A stretch of 35,014 bases of DNA from Desulfobacteraceae bacterium (GTDB taxonomy: Bacteria; Desulfobacterota; Desulfobacteria; Desulfobacterales; Desulfobacteraceae). Under the pieces are notes generated by a model, which made no database searches, was not told the DNA's origin, and saw only the letters and a program-made list of their open reading frames with translations. Positions 23,298-30,506 of the stretch are shown one piece after another. The position numbers and the translations under genes were made by a program. The stretch spans positions 1 through 35,014 of the forward strand of contig JADGEQ010000058.1 of assembly GCA_016744295.1 (NCBI GenBank), given 5' to 3'. Every line of letters begins with the position of its first letter. The stretch's first letter is position 1.

Positions 23298-23996
23298 ATG
23301 AATAAATTCAAGTTGGCGACAGGTGTAATTCTTGTGTTTCTTGTTGGCATATTTACCGGGTCTCTTGGAACGGGTATTTATTTTCAGCAACGGATAAGCC
23401 GGGTTACATCAGGAGAACCTCCGGCCCACGTTAGAGCAGGCATGTTGATGAAGAGACTTTCAAACAAGCTTAATCTGACAGATGCCCAACGCATTGAGGT
23501 GGAAAAAATTGTGCAAGATTCTCAACAGAAAATATTCTCTTTGAGACGTAAGGTTTTGCCAGAGATGGAGAAGATTACAGAACAAAGCTTTTTATTGATA
23601 AAAAATAAATTAAATAATGTTCAGAATGAAAAACTGGATGTCCTTTATAAAAAGATAAAAGGGGTGCAGGACAAATTTGCTGTTGAACTGATCCTGTTCG
23701 GAAAAACAGCAGAGGATAATTTTATAGAAATTGAGAAACGGGTTAAACTTACCCGGGAACAGGAAGAAAAAATTCGAAAAATTTTAGAAGTGCATAGTAA
23801 AAAACGCAATAAAATCATAGCCAATTTTAAAGGCCAGGATCGTTCGGATATTTCATCTTTGAGGCACAAGATCCGTGAACTTGAAATGTCAATTGAGGAA
23901 CGTTTAGCCCAGGTTTTTACAGACAAACAGATGGAGACATATAGAAGAATTAAAAGAGAAGAGCGATTTAAAATGCGCCAAGAAAGGCATCAATAA
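23298..23996 (+). CDS. Membrane-anchored Spy/CnrX-like periplasmic sensor
   Basis: The 232-residue protein has an N-terminal TM anchor (about 6-26) and a long helical periplasmic part. Two LTxxQ-like phrases occur, LTDAQRIEVEKI near 55 and LTREQEEKIRKI near 150, suggesting a duplicated Spy-like unit. Periplasmic heavy-metal or envelope-stress sensors of ECF systems (CnrX, ZraP relatives) have this composition. His and Cys ligands are few, which argues for a stress or protein-misfolding signal rather than a metal. The ATG at 23298 (GAGG upstream) is preferred to an upstream frame extension at 23268. Likely co-transcribed with the sigma factor. Confidence 0.78.
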   Translation: MNKFKLATGVILVFLVGIFTGSLGTGIYFQQRISRVTSGEPPAHVRAGMLMKRLSNKLNLTDAQRIEVEKIVQDSQQKIFSLRRKVLPEMEKITEQSFLLIKNKLNNVQNEKLDVLYKKIKGVQDKFAVELILFGKTAEDNFIEIEKRVKLTREQEEKIRKILEVHSKKRNKIIANFKGQDRSDISSLRHKIRELEMSIEERLAQVFTDKQMETYRRIKREERFKMRQERHQ

Positions 23997-24066
23997 AACC
24001 GGACTTCGGTTGCTGTATCAAACAATCCAAAGATTTTAAGTATTACAACTTAATTGGGAGGATTTC

Positions 24067-24189
24067 ATGAATAACAGATCGACTATCAACTGCAAAACCC
24101 AAATCTTGAATTATGCTTCGGGTTTGATTCCGTGGATTGCTTGGTCCCCTAAGAAGGTTTTCGCTGCCGGTAAAAATAATTTAAAATGA
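24067..24189 (+). CDS. Small 40-residue ORF of unknown function
   Basis: A 40-codon frame begins with ATG preceded by GGGAGG at optimal spacing and lies 70 bp after the sensor gene. The peptide has a basic, Asn-rich start, a mildly hydrophobic centre (ASGLIPWIAWSPKK) containing two Trp residues, and a basic end. It has one Cys. I do not recognise it. The strong ribosome site and position at the end of the ECF operon argue for a translated small protein. It could equally be a chance frame; comparison with related genomes would decide. Confidence 0.5.
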   Translation: MNNRSTINCKTQILNYASGLIPWIAWSPKKVFAAGKNNLK

Positions 24190-24199
24190 TCATTCATCT

Positions 24200-24220
24200 G
24201 CCTGGAACGATTGTTCCGGC
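24200..24220. terminator. Hairpin between the small ORF and convergent yqeB
   Basis: GCC(T)GGAAC and GTTCCGGC pair around the loop GATT, with one bulged T. It sits in the 41-bp gap between two convergent genes and can serve as a terminator for either strand, though neither side has a long T run. Confidence 0.45.
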
Positions 24221-24230
24221 CTGGGCGTTG

Positions 24231-25055
24231 TTAAACATTAAATGTTCTCAAAATTGCCTCAAGAACACCGCCTGCTACGGCCCTTGATTTTTCCGATATG
24301 CTGGTGCATTCAATATTTCCCCTGGGATCAATATCCCCGATTTTCATTTGCTGCCTGACCCTGGTGTTTGGCCGGATCATTCCCCTGAGGATTCCATCAA
24401 TTTGCGCATGAACAATGTTTTTGCTTATTTTTTTGTCCTTAGTCTCGTCCACGTAGCCAATGATATCTCCCTTTTTGACCATGGTGCCGATATCTGAATC
24501 TGTATGAAAAATGCCGGAGCAGGGGGCCCGTAATACCCTTTCCTTTGTGACCCCTTTTATGGAACCGGGAATGCCTGTGTTGGCCTCGGGTTTCCCCTTC
24601 AGGATGACCTTGCCCATATGATGTCCCCTGTGGGTTTCAACGACCATGTGAACATCTTTCCCGGCTTCAAAACCCGGACCCAGACCAATAACCAGCCGGG
24701 CGTCCTTCTGGCTGGTCCCCAGGTTTTTTTTAGCGATAATGGCATCAATTACCACCTGGGGCTGGATCACTTTAATGGATTCCCAACCGGGATCGATGAT
24801 GACGGGGATGGTGTTGTTCTCCCAGGCGGATTTAATCTCTTTCCTGTTTGATGCGGATACGGCCCCAACGCCCTGGACCTGGATATGCCCGTCATAGACA
24901 GATTCACAAAAACTTACCCGTCGTCTGACCGCCAATGGATTTTTTGTCTCCATCATGAAGATGTTTTTGATGTTTGACTGATGGAGTCGCCAGGCAACAC
25001 CCGAGGCCATTTCTCCGGCTCCTTTTATCCCTATGATAAGCTCTTTCAAAACCAT
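24231..25055 (-). CDS. yqeB: Selenium-dependent molybdenum hydroxylase maturation protein (YqeB / EF2563 family)
   Basis: The 274-residue protein opens with IGIKGAGEMASGVAWRLH, a Rossmann-type nucleotide motif typical of the YqeB family, and carries the segment GLGPGFEAGKDVHMVVETHRGHHMG, which is highly characteristic. YqeB occurs with selenium-dependent molybdenum hydroxylases (xanthine dehydrogenase, nicotinate or purine hydroxylases) and is thought to help install the labile selenium; its exact reaction is unknown. It is alone on the minus strand, divergent from the OCD-MttB operon, with a 429-bp gap. No hydroxylase or selenium genes are present in the window. The start ATG has no strong ribosome site. 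Confidence 0.9.
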   Translation of the reverse strand: MVLKELIIGIKGAGEMASGVAWRLHQSNIKNIFMMETKNPLAVRRRVSFCESVYDGHIQVQGVGAVSASNRKEIKSAWENNTIPVIIDPGWESIKVIQPQVVIDAIIAKKNLGTSQKDARLVIGLGPGFEAGKDVHMVVETHRGHHMGKVILKGKPEANTGIPGSIKGVTKERVLRAPCSGIFHTDSDIGTMVKKGDIIGYVDETKDKKISKNIVHAQIDGILRGMIRPNTRVRQQMKIGDIDPRGNIECTSISEKSRAVAGGVLEAILRTFNV

Positions 25056-25484
25056 TTTTTGTTTTGATATCCTTGATATATTAAATGACCATTAAATAGG
25101 GCCGCTGCACAGCAAAGAAAAATTATTCTGCGGCCTTAAAAATAGGCCATCATATCAGTTTTATTGTTTTGGGTGTTAACTTTTTATTTATGGGATTGTC
25201 GGTGTAAATAAAGTTTTTTTCAAATAAACATAAAATTTTTTTTAAAATTTACAGGTTGTCATGAAAATCAGAGAGGGATCATTCCGCCTTTGTTATTTGC
25301 AATCTTTTTAAATTTAAGTGAGTTAACAGATTTCATCGTCGGGAACTATAAATTGGCATAGTTGTTGCTAAAATAATTAGTTGAAGACTGTTAGGTAGTT
25401 GAAGAATGGTCGGGTTGTAAAATGATCTGATAATAGAATTAATTGAATTTCATAAATCAATTTCCCTAGGAAAAGGATAAAATT
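25056..25484. other. 429-bp intergenic region between yqeB and the OCD-MttB operon
   Basis: No gene is visible. It contains a GGCCGC/GCGGCC inverted repeat around 25101-25134, an A4T8 block at 25232-25243 whose end is 111 bp before the sigma-54 promoter, and the promoter itself at 25354-25369. The A4T8 block has the same orientation and nearly the same distance to its promoter as the block upstream of the betaine operon promoter (109 bp). Confidence 0.6.
25354..25369 (+). promoter_or_regulatory. Sigma-54 promoter of the OCD-MttB-racemase operon
   Basis: TGGCATAGTTGTTGCT matches all fixed positions of the -24/-12 consensus. The start would be near 25381, leaving a leader of about 104 nt before the ATG at 25485. 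The last gene of this operon encodes a sigma-54 activator that is the obvious candidate regulator. Confidence 0.75.
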
Positions 25485-26462
25485 ATGCCAGAAAAATTGC
25501 TTTACCTGAGCCAGGAAAATGTATCATCAGCTGGGCTTTCCATGGCCAGGATCATTGAGGTTGTTGAAAAAGGATTTGAAGAAATGGGGCAGGGACGGGT
25601 TGAGATGCCCCCAAAACCAGGGGTTCACCCGGGAGAGGGCGATAACTTTATCCATGCCATGCCAGCCTATATCCCGGCCATGAATTCCGTTGGTGTCAAA
25701 TGGGTGAGCGGGTATCCGGGCAACCCCGCAAAAGGGCTGCCCTATATTAATGGCTTATTGATTTACAATGACATTCAAACCGGTTTGCCCCTGGCGGTCA
25801 TGGACTGTGCCTGGATCACCGCCATGAGGACAGCAGCAGCTTCTGCCGTGTCTGCCAAATACCTTGCCCGGCCGGACGCTTCGGTTATCGGTATTCTTGC
25901 CTGCGGGGTTCAGGGGCACACCAATTTGGAAGCCATGAATGTTTTGTTTCCCTTAAAAAAAGTCTATGCCTTTGACACCATCCCTGAGCAGGCCGAGGCC
26001 CTGGCTAAATACGGACGGGATACCCTGAAACTTGAGGTTGAAATTGTATCCGATCCCAAAAAAGCGGTAACCGGTTGCGATATCGTGGTGACCTCGGGCC
26101 CGATTTTGAAAACACCCCATGAAACCATCCGGTCGGGCTGGGTGGATGAGGGCAGTTTTGTTTCCTGTGTGGATTTTGACTCCTTTTTTTCCCGGAACGC
26201 CTTAAATGAAGCAGACAAGTGGACCACGGATAATTTGTCCCAGTATACCCACTACAAGGAGAATGTTGGATTTTTCAAGGATTGCCCCGGGGTATATGCG
26301 GAACTCGGAGAGTTGGTTACCGGCAAAAAGCAGGGAAGGCAGACCGATGGGGAAAGAACCTTTGCTGCAAATCTGGGGCTTGCCATGGAAGACATGGCTG
26401 TTTGCCCCTTGATTTTTGATTTGGCAAAGAAAAAAAACATCGGTACCTGGCTGCCCCTATAA
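25485..26462 (+). CDS. Ornithine cyclodeaminase / mu-crystallin family protein
   Basis: The 325-residue protein has the family core: GVKWVSGYPGNP (K72), a glycine-containing stretch GLPYINGLLIYND, MRTAAAS (R115) and the nucleotide-binding turn GILACGVQG (about 136-144). Members act as ornithine cyclodeaminase, ketimine or Delta1-pyrroline-2-carboxylate reductases, or N-methyl amino acid dehydrogenases, using NAD(P)H. The Rossmann turn reads ACG where GAG is usual, a mild departure. AGGAAAAGG precedes the ATG. It is the first gene of an operon with an MttB-family methyltransferase and an Asp/Glu-racemase-type protein, so an imine or amino acid product of demethylation is a likely substrate. 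The exact reaction is unknown. Confidence 0.9.
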   Translation: MPEKLLYLSQENVSSAGLSMARIIEVVEKGFEEMGQGRVEMPPKPGVHPGEGDNFIHAMPAYIPAMNSVGVKWVSGYPGNPAKGLPYINGLLIYNDIQTGLPLAVMDCAWITAMRTAAASAVSAKYLARPDASVIGILACGVQGHTNLEAMNVLFPLKKVYAFDTIPEQAEALAKYGRDTLKLEVEIVSDPKKAVTGCDIVVTSGPILKTPHETIRSGWVDEGSFVSCVDFDSFFSRNALNEADKWTTDNLSQYTHYKENVGFFKDCPGVYAELGELVTGKKQGRQTDGERTFAANLGLAMEDMAVCPLIFDLAKKKNIGTWLPL

Positions 26463-26483
26463 TAGGTGGCAATTTTTTCCGAT

Positions 26484-26521
26484 CTGTGTGGTTAGCTATT
26501 CTCAAAAAGCTAACCGCACAG
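26484..26521 (+). other. Strong intercistronic stem-loop between OCD and MttB genes
   Basis: A 14-bp stem (CTGTGTGGTTAGCT with its complement, one G-U pair) closes a 10-nt loop and is followed by GTTAGATTTTTT. It lies 21 bp after the OCD stop and about 40 bp before the methyltransferase start. It could be an attenuator, a partial terminator, or an mRNA stabiliser setting the ratio of the two proteins. Confidence 0.6.
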
Positions 26522-26562
26522 TTAGATTTTTTAGGATAACCTGTCACACAAGGAGAATGAGC

Positions 26563-27999
26563 ATGGGAATGAACACAGACGAGCTATATTTTAAACCCCG
26601 ACTTCAGGTCATCAACACCCAGCAGATTGAGCAATTGCACATGGCCACCCTGGAAGTTCTGGAAAGAACCGGGATCAAACTGACCCACCCCAAGGCCCTG
26701 GAGCTTTTGTCCGCTGCCGGAGCCAGGATAGATGGGGATCGGGTGAGGATTCCCTCCTGGATGGTGGAGGATGCCATTCGAAAAGCCCCCAAACGGATTG
26801 TCCTGGGCAAAAGAACCGGGGAAAGAAGTGTCACCCTGGAACGGGATAAATCCTATTTTGGCCCCAGCCTGGACTGTATTGACTATATGGATCCGGCCAC
26901 CCACCGCCGAAGCCGTTTTGTAAGCAAACACGTGGAAACCACGGCAGCCCTGTGCGATGCCCTGCCGGCATTTGACTGGTGCATGACCATTGGCATGGCC
27001 GATGATGTGGCCCCGGAACTTGCCGACAGGATCGTGGCCAGAAAAACCATGGAGTTCTGCGAAAAACCCCTGGTTTTTTGCTGCAAGGACACAAACAGCG
27101 CCAAAGACATTTATGAAATGGCCCTGCTGCTTTGCGGCGGCAAGACTAATTTTGACAAGGCTCCCACCATTGTTCATTATTCAGAGCCCATTTCCCCCCT
27201 GGTTTATTATGACCCGGCTGTGGACAAGATGCTGTTTTGTGCGGAAAAAAATATTCCGCTGATCAATTTTCCCGCACCCCAGGCCTGCGGCTCCTCTCCG
27301 GCCACCTTTGCCGGTACCATTGTCCAGGCCAGTGCCGAATCACTGAGCGGCCTTGTGATCCACCAGCTGGCAAATCCCGGTGCCCCGTTTATCTACGGTG
27401 CCTTTGCCACCATCATGGACATGCGCACCTCCATGTTTTCCTATGGCGCCAATGAAATGAGTCTCATGACAGGGGCCCTGGCCCAACTGGCCCAGCATTA
27501 TAAATTGCCCTTTTTCGGTACTGCCGGTGCCACGGATGCCAAGTTCTGCGATGCCCAGGCCGGTGCCGAAGCCGCATTCCAATGTCTAAGCTCCGCTGCC
27601 GTCGGATCGGGTCTGGTCCATGACTGCAGCTCCTGGATGGACCACGGCAACCTGGTTTCCCCGGAGTTCATGGTGTTGGCCAATGATATTGTGACCTCGG
27701 TAAAGCATTACATGGAGGGGATTGCCGTGACCAAGGAAACCCTGGCCCTGGATATTATTGACAAGGTCGGCCCCGGGGGGCACTACCTCCAGGAACAGCA
27801 TACCATGGACCATTTCAGAAAGATCAAATACTCTGAGTTGTTTGAACGCCAGGTTTATGAAAACTGGGAAAAGGACGGGTCCCAGACACTGGAACAGCGC
27901 CTCCAGCGGTTGACCCTGGCAAAAATGGACCATAGACCAAACCCATTGTCCCAAGAGATCACCAAGGAACTTAACCGCATGCAGGCGGCATGGAAATAA
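26563..27999 (+). CDS. MttB-family non-pyrrolysine methyltransferase, second copy, substrate unknown
   Basis: The 478-residue product belongs to the trimethylamine methyltransferase superfamily but to a different branch from the gene at 361. The core phrases are YSEPISPLVYYDP, ANPGAPFIYGAF and GTAGATDAKFCDAQAG. No in-frame amber codon is present. It should transfer a methyl group from a quaternary or tertiary amine to a corrinoid protein. The ATG at 26563 is seven nt after AGGAG; ATGs at 26557 and 26569 are less good, and a 147-nt upstream extension of the frame has no ribosome site. No corrinoid gene lies in this operon, so a partner must come from elsewhere, perhaps the one at 1-348. The neighbours suggest a methylated amino acid substrate. 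Confidence 0.85.
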   Translation: MGMNTDELYFKPRLQVINTQQIEQLHMATLEVLERTGIKLTHPKALELLSAAGARIDGDRVRIPSWMVEDAIRKAPKRIVLGKRTGERSVTLERDKSYFGPSLDCIDYMDPATHRRSRFVSKHVETTAALCDALPAFDWCMTIGMADDVAPELADRIVARKTMEFCEKPLVFCCKDTNSAKDIYEMALLLCGGKTNFDKAPTIVHYSEPISPLVYYDPAVDKMLFCAEKNIPLINFPAPQACGSSPATFAGTIVQASAESLSGLVIHQLANPGAPFIYGAFATIMDMRTSMFSYGANEMSLMTGALAQLAQHYKLPFFGTAGATDAKFCDAQAGAEAAFQCLSSAAVGSGLVHDCSSWMDHGNLVSPEFMVLANDIVTSVKHYMEGIAVTKETLALDIIDKVGPGGHYLQEQHTMDHFRKIKYSELFERQVYENWEKDGSQTLEQRLQRLTLAKMDHRPNPLSQEITKELNRMQAAWK

Positions 28000-28006
28000 G
28001 GAGGGA

Positions 28007-28798
28007 ATGATGCACTACCAAAACCGAGACATGGGTATCAAAAAGATGGTTACACGGAAGAACCATGCCTGTTACGGGATGGGGATCGGCATCATGATTT
28101 TGGATGATGTTTATCCGGGATTTCCCGGGGATGTTCGGAATGCAAGCGGATTTCCCTACCCTGTTCAGTATGAGATTGTTGAAGGGATCGATATCAGAAA
28201 GCTGGTATGGGATGCAGACAAATCCCCCTGCCTTGAACCTATTTTAAAGGCAGCCAAAAAGCTTGAACGAATGGGATGCCGAGCCATTGCGGCAGAATGC
28301 GGGTATTTTGCTTTTTTCCAGCCCGAGGTGGCCGCTGCAGTTGATATTCCGGTGCTGATGTCCAGTCTGCTCCAGGTGCCCTTTATACAGCAGACCATCG
28401 GACCCAAAAAGGATGTGGGGATTGTTTGTTATCAAAAACAGTTTTTAACCGAAATCCACCTTGAAAAGGTTGGCATCCGGCCGGGCAGCAATTATAAAAT
28501 CGCCGGTGCCAGCGATGAATATCATTGCACTGAGCTTGACAATCTGTGGAGCTGGGAGGTCCGACCGGATCTGCCCGAGGCTGTTTATGAGATCCAGGAG
28601 CAGCAGATGGTCAACACCTGTGTCGAGTTTTGTAAAAAACATCCCAGTATCGGCGCCATCATGCTTGAGTGTACTGGAATGCAGCCCTTTGCCAGGGCAA
28701 TCCAGCAACGAATAGATCTGCCTGTTTTCAGCTGGGGCACCATTCTTGACTATGCCTATTCTGTGGTGGTTCACCGTGACTACTATGGGCACGTTTAA
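28007..28798 (+). CDS. Asp/Glu/hydantoin racemase superfamily protein
   Basis: The 263-residue protein has the two-domain pseudo-symmetric fold of aspartate/glutamate racemases, with the paired cysteines C98 (AAECGYFAF) and C222 (MLECTGMQPFA) in the positions of the two catalytic bases. A family assignment as amino acid racemase, hydantoin racemase or maleate isomerase is possible; the residues around both cysteines depart from the usual NTC and GCTH motifs. AGGAGGG overlaps the stop of the methyltransferase gene; the ATG at 28010 has slightly better spacing than that at 28007. Its place in the operon suggests it converts the stereoisomer of the demethylated amino acid or a related acid. Confidence 0.82.
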   Translation: MMHYQNRDMGIKKMVTRKNHACYGMGIGIMILDDVYPGFPGDVRNASGFPYPVQYEIVEGIDIRKLVWDADKSPCLEPILKAAKKLERMGCRAIAAECGYFAFFQPEVAAAVDIPVLMSSLLQVPFIQQTIGPKKDVGIVCYQKQFLTEIHLEKVGIRPGSNYKIAGASDEYHCTELDNLWSWEVRPDLPEAVYEIQEQQMVNTCVEFCKKHPSIGAIMLECTGMQPFARAIQQRIDLPVFSWGTILDYAYSVVVHRDYYGHV

Positions 28799-28804
28799 AG
28801 ATGA

Positions 28805-30394
28805 GTGTTGAAAAACAGGGGGGAAGTTGTTGACAATAAAAAGGTGCATCTGATACCAATGATTCCCATGGGACAAATAGAAAATGATATTCACAGGTTG
28901 TTTCCCAATCTGGACATGAATCTATTCTCGCTTTTGCCTCTTTTGGAGGATTTTTTCGAAGGCATCATTGTCACGGATGAATATGGCCGGGTTTTGTTTG
29001 TCAATGAAGAGCAAGAACGGATAGATGAGCTGCCCCCGGGTCGTGTTTTGGGGAAGATGGTAACCGATATTTACCAGGTGGATATCGGGGACAGCCCGAA
29101 CATGCAATGTATTAAAACAGGCAAGCCCATCAAAGGGTTTGCCTGTTATTACCGGACCTGTACCGGAAAAATTGTCAACTCCATCCACAATGTTTTTCCC
29201 TTGTTTGAAGGCAAACAGCTCATCGGCACCGTCTGTTTTATCCAGGATTTTTCCATGATTGAACAGCGGTTTGATGCTGTCAACCAAGGGGGTGGGAGAC
29301 CGGGTAAGGCAAATTCCCACCTTGCCAATGGCACCCGGTTCATTTTTAAAGACATCATTGGAGAATCCCGGCAGTTGATTGAATGCATTGAAACTGCAAA
29401 AATGGCTGCCCTTTCCGTTTCTCCGGTGATGCTGTTCGGTGAAACCGGTACGGGTAAGGAACTCATCGCACAATCCATCCACAACAGCAGTTCCAGGAGC
29501 CAAAAGCCCTATGTGGCCATCAATTGTGCCGCTATTCCGGAAAATCTTCTGGAGGGCATTTTGTTCGGTACTTCCAAGGGCGCGTTTACAGGAGCTGTGA
29601 ACAAGCAGGGTTTGTTTGAGCGAGCCGATGGCGGGACCCTGTTCCTGGATGAAATCAATTCCATGACCGTGGGGCTCCAGGCCAAGCTGCTCAGGTTTCT
29701 CCAGGAGCGGAAGGTCAGGCGGGTGGGGTCCCTTGCAGAGGTTGGCGTTGACCTGAAAATCATCAGTTCGGTGAACCAGAATCCCCACATTGCCATTGGC
29801 CAAGGGAGCCTGCGTTCAGATCTGTTTTATAGGCTTGCCGTGGTCTTTATTCTGATTCCGCCCCTGGCAGAACGTTTGGAAGACCTGCCCCTTTTAATCC
29901 CCTATTTTTTGGAAAAAAATAATTTGATGCTGAACAAAAAGGTCACGGGTGTTTCCCCTGATGTGATGGCGTTGTTTGAGCACTACACCTGGCCCGGCAA
30001 TGTCAGGGAACTGGAACATATCATTGAAGGTGGCATGAACCTTGTGGGCAGCAGCAATACCCTCAAGGCCCGCCATCTGCCCTCCCATTTGGCCCTGTTT
30101 TTCAAAGACAGGTCGCAGAACAGCACCTTTTCTTCAGGCAGGGTTGAGGAAAGTCCAAATCTTTACTCTTTGCCTCCCGCCGGAGATAGCCGGCATTCCC
30201 AACCCAAAGACACTCCTTCCCTTGCTGAAACCAGAAAGGACAATGAGCTTCGCATGATCAACCAGGCCCTTGCCAGCACTTCAGGCAAGCCCTCCGCCGC
30301 TGCCAGAATTCTTGGTATTTCCCCCCAGTTATTGAATTATAAAATGAAAAAATATCATATCAGCCGCGGGGATTATTTGTCTAATCGCTCCTGA
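28805..30394 (+). CDS. PAS-AAA-Fis sigma-54-dependent activator (RocR-like), third copy
   Basis: The protein has a PAS domain (about 45-160), an AAA+ domain with GETGTGKE (212-219) and the sigma-54 loop GAFTGA (259-264), and a Fis-type helix-turn-helix (SAAARILGISPQLLNYKMKKY). It is closely related to the activators at 3653 and 5370, sharing the phrase SIHNVFPLF in the PAS domain. The open frame starts with GTG at 28805, six bp after the racemase stop; a later ATG at 28859 is possible and would give 511 residues. As the last gene of the operon it probably activates the sigma-54 promoter at 25354, in response to the operon's substrate or a product. Confidence 0.92.
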   Translation: MLKNRGEVVDNKKVHLIPMIPMGQIENDIHRLFPNLDMNLFSLLPLLEDFFEGIIVTDEYGRVLFVNEEQERIDELPPGRVLGKMVTDIYQVDIGDSPNMQCIKTGKPIKGFACYYRTCTGKIVNSIHNVFPLFEGKQLIGTVCFIQDFSMIEQRFDAVNQGGGRPGKANSHLANGTRFIFKDIIGESRQLIECIETAKMAALSVSPVMLFGETGTGKELIAQSIHNSSSRSQKPYVAINCAAIPENLLEGILFGTSKGAFTGAVNKQGLFERADGGTLFLDEINSMTVGLQAKLLRFLQERKVRRVGSLAEVGVDLKIISSVNQNPHIAIGQGSLRSDLFYRLAVVFILIPPLAERLEDLPLLIPYFLEKNNLMLNKKVTGVSPDVMALFEHYTWPGNVRELEHIIEGGMNLVGSSNTLKARHLPSHLALFFKDRSQNSTFSSGRVEESPNLYSLPPAGDSRHSQPKDTPSLAETRKDNELRMINQALASTSGKPSAAARILGISPQLLNYKMKKYHISRGDYLSNRS

Positions 30395-30506
30395 TTTTTA
30401 TAGGAGATACTATTGGCTTCAGTGAAGCAAATGGGTCCTCCGGACTCTATTTTGGCATGGCCCAGGCTGATTTTGGGGTCTGATTGATCATGGGGCAAAA
30501 AGGATA

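Noticed and set aside
26416..26562. N-terminal extension of the second MttB gene
   Set aside because: The first 49 codons overlap the OCD gene end and the intercistronic stem-loop, lack a ribosome site and are absent from the family.
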